A stretch of DNA of 41,489 bases from contig NZ_SOEZ01000041.1 in the NCBI RefSeq assembly GCF_004402215.1, positions 1-41,489 of the forward strand, in the 5' to 3' direction. A program made the position numbers and the translations under genes. The notes beneath the pieces were generated by a model. It was not told where the DNA came from. It saw only the letters and a program-made list of their open reading frames with translations, and did no database searches. The stretch is from Cryobacterium tagatosivorans (GTDB lineage: Bacteria; Actinomycetota; Actinomycetes; Actinomycetales; Microbacteriaceae). This document shows, piece by piece, positions 39,301 to 41,489 of the stretch. Each line of letters opens with the position of its first letter. The stretch's first letter is position 1.

Positions 39301-39363
39301 ACTGTTCCCCAAGCGGACGACTGTGGCCGGTGTGCCGGCAACAGTTGTCCGCTGCGGCCACGG
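39301..39363. repeat. About 60-bp palindromic element, GGACGACTGT family (family C)
   Basis: GCGGACGACTGTGGCCGG (39313-39330) pairs with CCGGCAACAGTTGTCCGC (39335-39352), two mismatches. It shares flanks with the copy at 31147-31209 (ACTGTTCCC on the left, CGGCCAC on the right). It lies between the converging molybdoenzyme and modC genes. Confidence 0.85.
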
Positions 39364-39373
39364 TTGGCGGAGA

Positions 39374-40570
39374 TCAGGCCGTGGCGGTCAGGTGCACCTC
39401 GACGGCCTTGACGCTGAGCCAGACCTCGTCGCCCGGCCGCAGCCGCAACTCGCCCATCGCCGCGGGGGTGATGTCCGCGAGCACCGTGTGGCCGCCGAGT
39501 TCGGTCAGGCAACGGATGCGCACGATTGCCGCGTGCTGCTCGATCCCGGCGACCCGGGCTGGCCAGACGTTCCGGGGCGACCCCGCCCCGGGCCTGGCAC
39601 TGTGCACGAAGACCGCCGAGGGCGAGAACACGGCCGCGGGGGTCGTCTGGCCCTCGGCAGCCTGGTCCGGGAGCGGCGCGAGCACCCCGGCCGCTGACGG
39701 ATCGTCGGCGCTCGACACCTCGAGCCCGCCGGCCAGGGTCACCGCCGACCCGCCGCCGGCCAGCCCGCGCACACTGGTTGCCCGGAGCAGGTTCTGGCCG
39801 ACCAGGCGGGCGACGTAGTCGGTGCGCGGGGCCCGGGAGACCTCCTGCGGGGTGCCGCGCTGGGTCACCACGCCGGCCTCCAGGACGATGATCTCGTCCG
39901 CGAGGATGAGCGCGTCGAGCGGGTCGTGGGTGACGAGCACCGTCGCGCCGCCGAACTCGCGAAGGTAGCCGGCGAGGTCCGCGCGAACGTCCATCCGGGT
40001 GGCCGCATCGAGCGCGGCGAGCGGCTCGTCGAGCAGCAGCACGGCGGGTTCGAGTACGAGCGCGCGGGCGAGGGCGGCGCGCTGGGACTGCCCGCCGGAC
40101 AACGCCGCCGGCAGGGCCCCGGCCCGGTCGGCGATCCCGACACGCGCCAGCCAGGCCAGGCCGAGCTCCCTGGCCGTCCGCGCCGGCACGCCGTGTGCGC
40201 GCGGGCCGAACGCCACGTTTTCCAGGGCGCTCAGGTGGGGGAACAGCAGGTAGTCCTGGAACACGACGCCGATTCCGCGGTGCTCCGGGTCGACGTGGAT
40301 GCCGGCGGCCGTGTCATCGAGGATCCGGTCGCCGACCCGCACCCGTCCCGTGCCGGGCACGATCAGCCCGGCGAGCGCCCGCAGGAGCGTGGTCTTCCCG
40401 GCGCCGTTGGGACCGAGGACGGCGAGCACTCCGCCGGATGGCACCGCGAGCGAGACGTCCAGCCGGAAGCCGTTCCGCTCGACCACGACCTCGGCCTGCA
40501 GCGAAGCATCCGCGGCCGCCGCAGCCGCCGCCGGATCGCGCGGGAGACCTGCCTGCGCCGGGAGGCTCAT
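39374..40570 (-). CDS. modC: Molybdate ABC transporter, ATP-binding subunit
   Basis: A 398-residue ATPase. Walker A is GPNGAGKTT (53-61), Q-loop VFQDYLLFPHLSALENVAFG, signature LSGGQSQRAALARAL, Walker B VLLLDEPLAALD. The C-terminal TOBE/Mop-like domain (about 300-398; SAVFVHSARPGAGSPRNVWPARV..., ELRLRPGDEVWLSVKAVEVHL) binds molybdate in this family. The frame could begin 6 codons earlier, but ATG 40570 overlaps the modB stop (ATGA) and is chosen. An Ala-rich stretch (13-22) precedes the core. It powers ModB. Confidence 0.93.
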   Translation of the reverse strand: MSLPAQAGLPRDPAAAAAAADASLQAEVVVERNGFRLDVSLAVPSGGVLAVLGPNGAGKTTLLRALAGLIVPGTGRVRVGDRILDDTAAGIHVDPEHRGIGVVFQDYLLFPHLSALENVAFGPRAHGVPARTARELGLAWLARVGIADRAGALPAALSGGQSQRAALARALVLEPAVLLLDEPLAALDAATRMDVRADLAGYLREFGGATVLVTHDPLDALILADEIIVLEAGVVTQRGTPQEVSRAPRTDYVARLVGQNLLRATSVRGLAGGGSAVTLAGGLEVSSADDPSAAGVLAPLPDQAAEGQTTPAAVFSPSAVFVHSARPGAGSPRNVWPARVAGIEQHAAIVRIRCLTELGGHTVLADITPAAMGELRLRPGDEVWLSVKAVEVHLTATA

Positions 40571-41433
40571 GTGCCGACCCCGACCCACCGGTCACGCAGG
40601 CTGACGAGCACGACCAGGGAGACGGCCAGCAACGCGAGCGAGAGCACGATCGCGCCGTCCGGATTGGACTGGAGCGCGAGGTAGGCGGAGATCGGCATGG
40701 TCTGGGTGACGCCGGGGAAGCTGCCGGCGAAGGTGATGGTCGCGCCGAACTCGCCGAGGGCGCGGGCGAAACAGAGCACGGCGCCGGCGCTCACTCCGGG
40801 GGCCACGAGCGGGAGCGTCACCCGTCGGAAGATCAGCCAGCGGGACGCACCCAGGGTGGCGGCGGCATCCTCGTAGCGTCGGTCGGCGCCGCGGAGCGCT
40901 CCCTCGACGGCGAGCACGAGGAAGGGCATCGCGACGAAGGTCTGCGCCAGCACGACCGCGGTCGTCGTGAACGGGATGGAGACGCCGAACCAGTCGTACA
41001 GGTACTGGCCGGCCAGGCCACGCCGGCCGAGCAGCAGCAGCAGGGCGACTCCGCCGACGACGGGCGGCAGCACGAGCGGCACGAGCACGAGGGCGCGCAA
41101 CACCCGGCGGAAGACCGGGCTGGCCCAGTCGGAGGAGCGCACGAGCACCCACGCGAGCGGAACCCCGAACAGCACGCACAGGACGGTCGCGGCGAGCGCG
41201 CTGAGCAGCGAGAGCCGCAGGGCGTCACCGACCACGGGCGTGAACAGCTGCTCCGGGATGCTGCCCCATGGCGCCCTCGCGAGGAGGGCGACCAGCGGCA
41301 GAACGAGGAATGCGATGGCGATGACCGCAGGCACCCAGAGCACGCCCGGCACTCCGCCGCCCGGCCGGTCGCCGGCGCGGCCCGCGGCACGCGCCGCCGC
41401 CCTGCCGCCCGCCCGACCCTCGTACCCGACCAC
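40567..41433 (-). CDS. modB: Molybdate ABC transporter, permease subunit
   Basis: A 288-residue membrane permease with about five or six helices. The EAA-loop equivalent is YEDAAATLGASRWLIFRRVTLPLVAPGVSAGAV; the family core also shows RALGEFGATITFAGSFPGVTQTMPISAYLAL, typical of ModB/CysT-type permeases. The N-terminus is an Arg/Gly/Ala-rich run of about 27 residues before the first helix. It starts with GTG 41433, so the exact start is uncertain. It overlaps modC by ATGA. The binding protein modA is not in the window and probably lies just beyond its right end. Confidence 0.9.
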   Translation of the reverse strand: MVGYEGRAGGRAAARAAGRAGDRPGGGVPGVLWVPAVIAIAFLVLPLVALLARAPWGSIPEQLFTPVVGDALRLSLLSALAATVLCVLFGVPLAWVLVRSSDWASPVFRRVLRALVLVPLVLPPVVGGVALLLLLGRRGLAGQYLYDWFGVSIPFTTTAVVLAQTFVAMPFLVLAVEGALRGADRRYEDAAATLGASRWLIFRRVTLPLVAPGVSAGAVLCFARALGEFGATITFAGSFPGVTQTMPISAYLALQSNPDGAIVLSLALLAVSLVVLVSLRDRWVGVGT

Positions 41434-41489
41434 GTCGCCCGCCCCGCCTGTCTGCCGCCAAAGCCCTGCCGGAAGGCCGGCACACGCTC
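41434..41489. other. Right-end stretch without an assignable gene
   Basis: These 56 bases are GC-rich with a small inverted repeat (GCCGG/CCGGC). On the minus strand they could be the end of an upstream gene or the leader of modB. They are too short to judge. Confidence 0.3.

Overview
The window is a GC-rich chromosomal segment from an actinobacterium, most probably a member of the Microbacteriaceae. This rests on the very high GC content, the vicinal glmU-prs pair next to tRNA-Gln, the metG-tatD-rsmA-ispE block, the divergent rsmI/pmt pair, and the many genes that appear to be transcribed without a leader. No phage, insertion sequence, plasmid or CRISPR was seen. It reads as ordinary chromosome carrying one nanocompartment locus.

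Layout. 33-1799: an APC amino-acid permease and a small membrane-anchored protein. 1911-4438 (minus): prs, glmU and tRNA-Gln(UUG). 4520-5011: a MarR regulator. 5180-7879 (minus): metQ-metN-metI methionine importer. 8051-15122 (minus): ABC-F ATPase, ispE, a DUF4287/AHSA1-like protein, rsmA, tatD and metG. 15163-17174 (minus): an NADPH:quinone-type reductase and rsmI. 17231-21358 (plus): protein O-mannosyltransferase, fatty-acid desaturase and a YeiH-type membrane protein. 21500-22675 (minus): a flavin amine oxidase. 22896-28713 (plus): metY with a CoA-binding protein, L-serine dehydratase, a LysM lipoprotein, a rhodanese and a PepSY-like exported protein. 28746-33724: Gfo/Idh oxidoreductase, MFS transporter and a DUF3516-type helicase. 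33849-36088: AI-2E-family membrane protein, SHOCT protein and DUF6325 protein. 36290-37494: an encapsulated ferritin and its encapsulin shell. 37684-41433: a membrane-anchored sulfite-oxidase-type molybdoenzyme facing modC-modB (molybdate import).

Functional links. Sulfur and methionine supply is a recurring theme: metQNI, metY, metG, rhodanese and serine dehydratase. The molybdoenzyme lies beside its likely cofactor-metal transporter. The EncFtn cargo gene carries a C-terminal encapsulin-targeting peptide and overlaps the shell gene by ATGA, so together they predict an iron-storing protein nanocompartment.

Two sequence-wide patterns stand out. First, eleven start codons follow a TANNNT hexamer by 6 nt (one by 7 nt), and a twelfth follows a near match, which indicates leaderless transcripts. 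Second, long palindromes of at least three families sit between genes, notably at six of the seven convergent junctions. Four of them share the core ACCTTC-N11-GAAGGT, and one of these four lies in frame inside the yeiH-like gene. No stretch longer than about 300 bases lacks a gene; the shorter gaps are described as individual repeat or regulatory entries.
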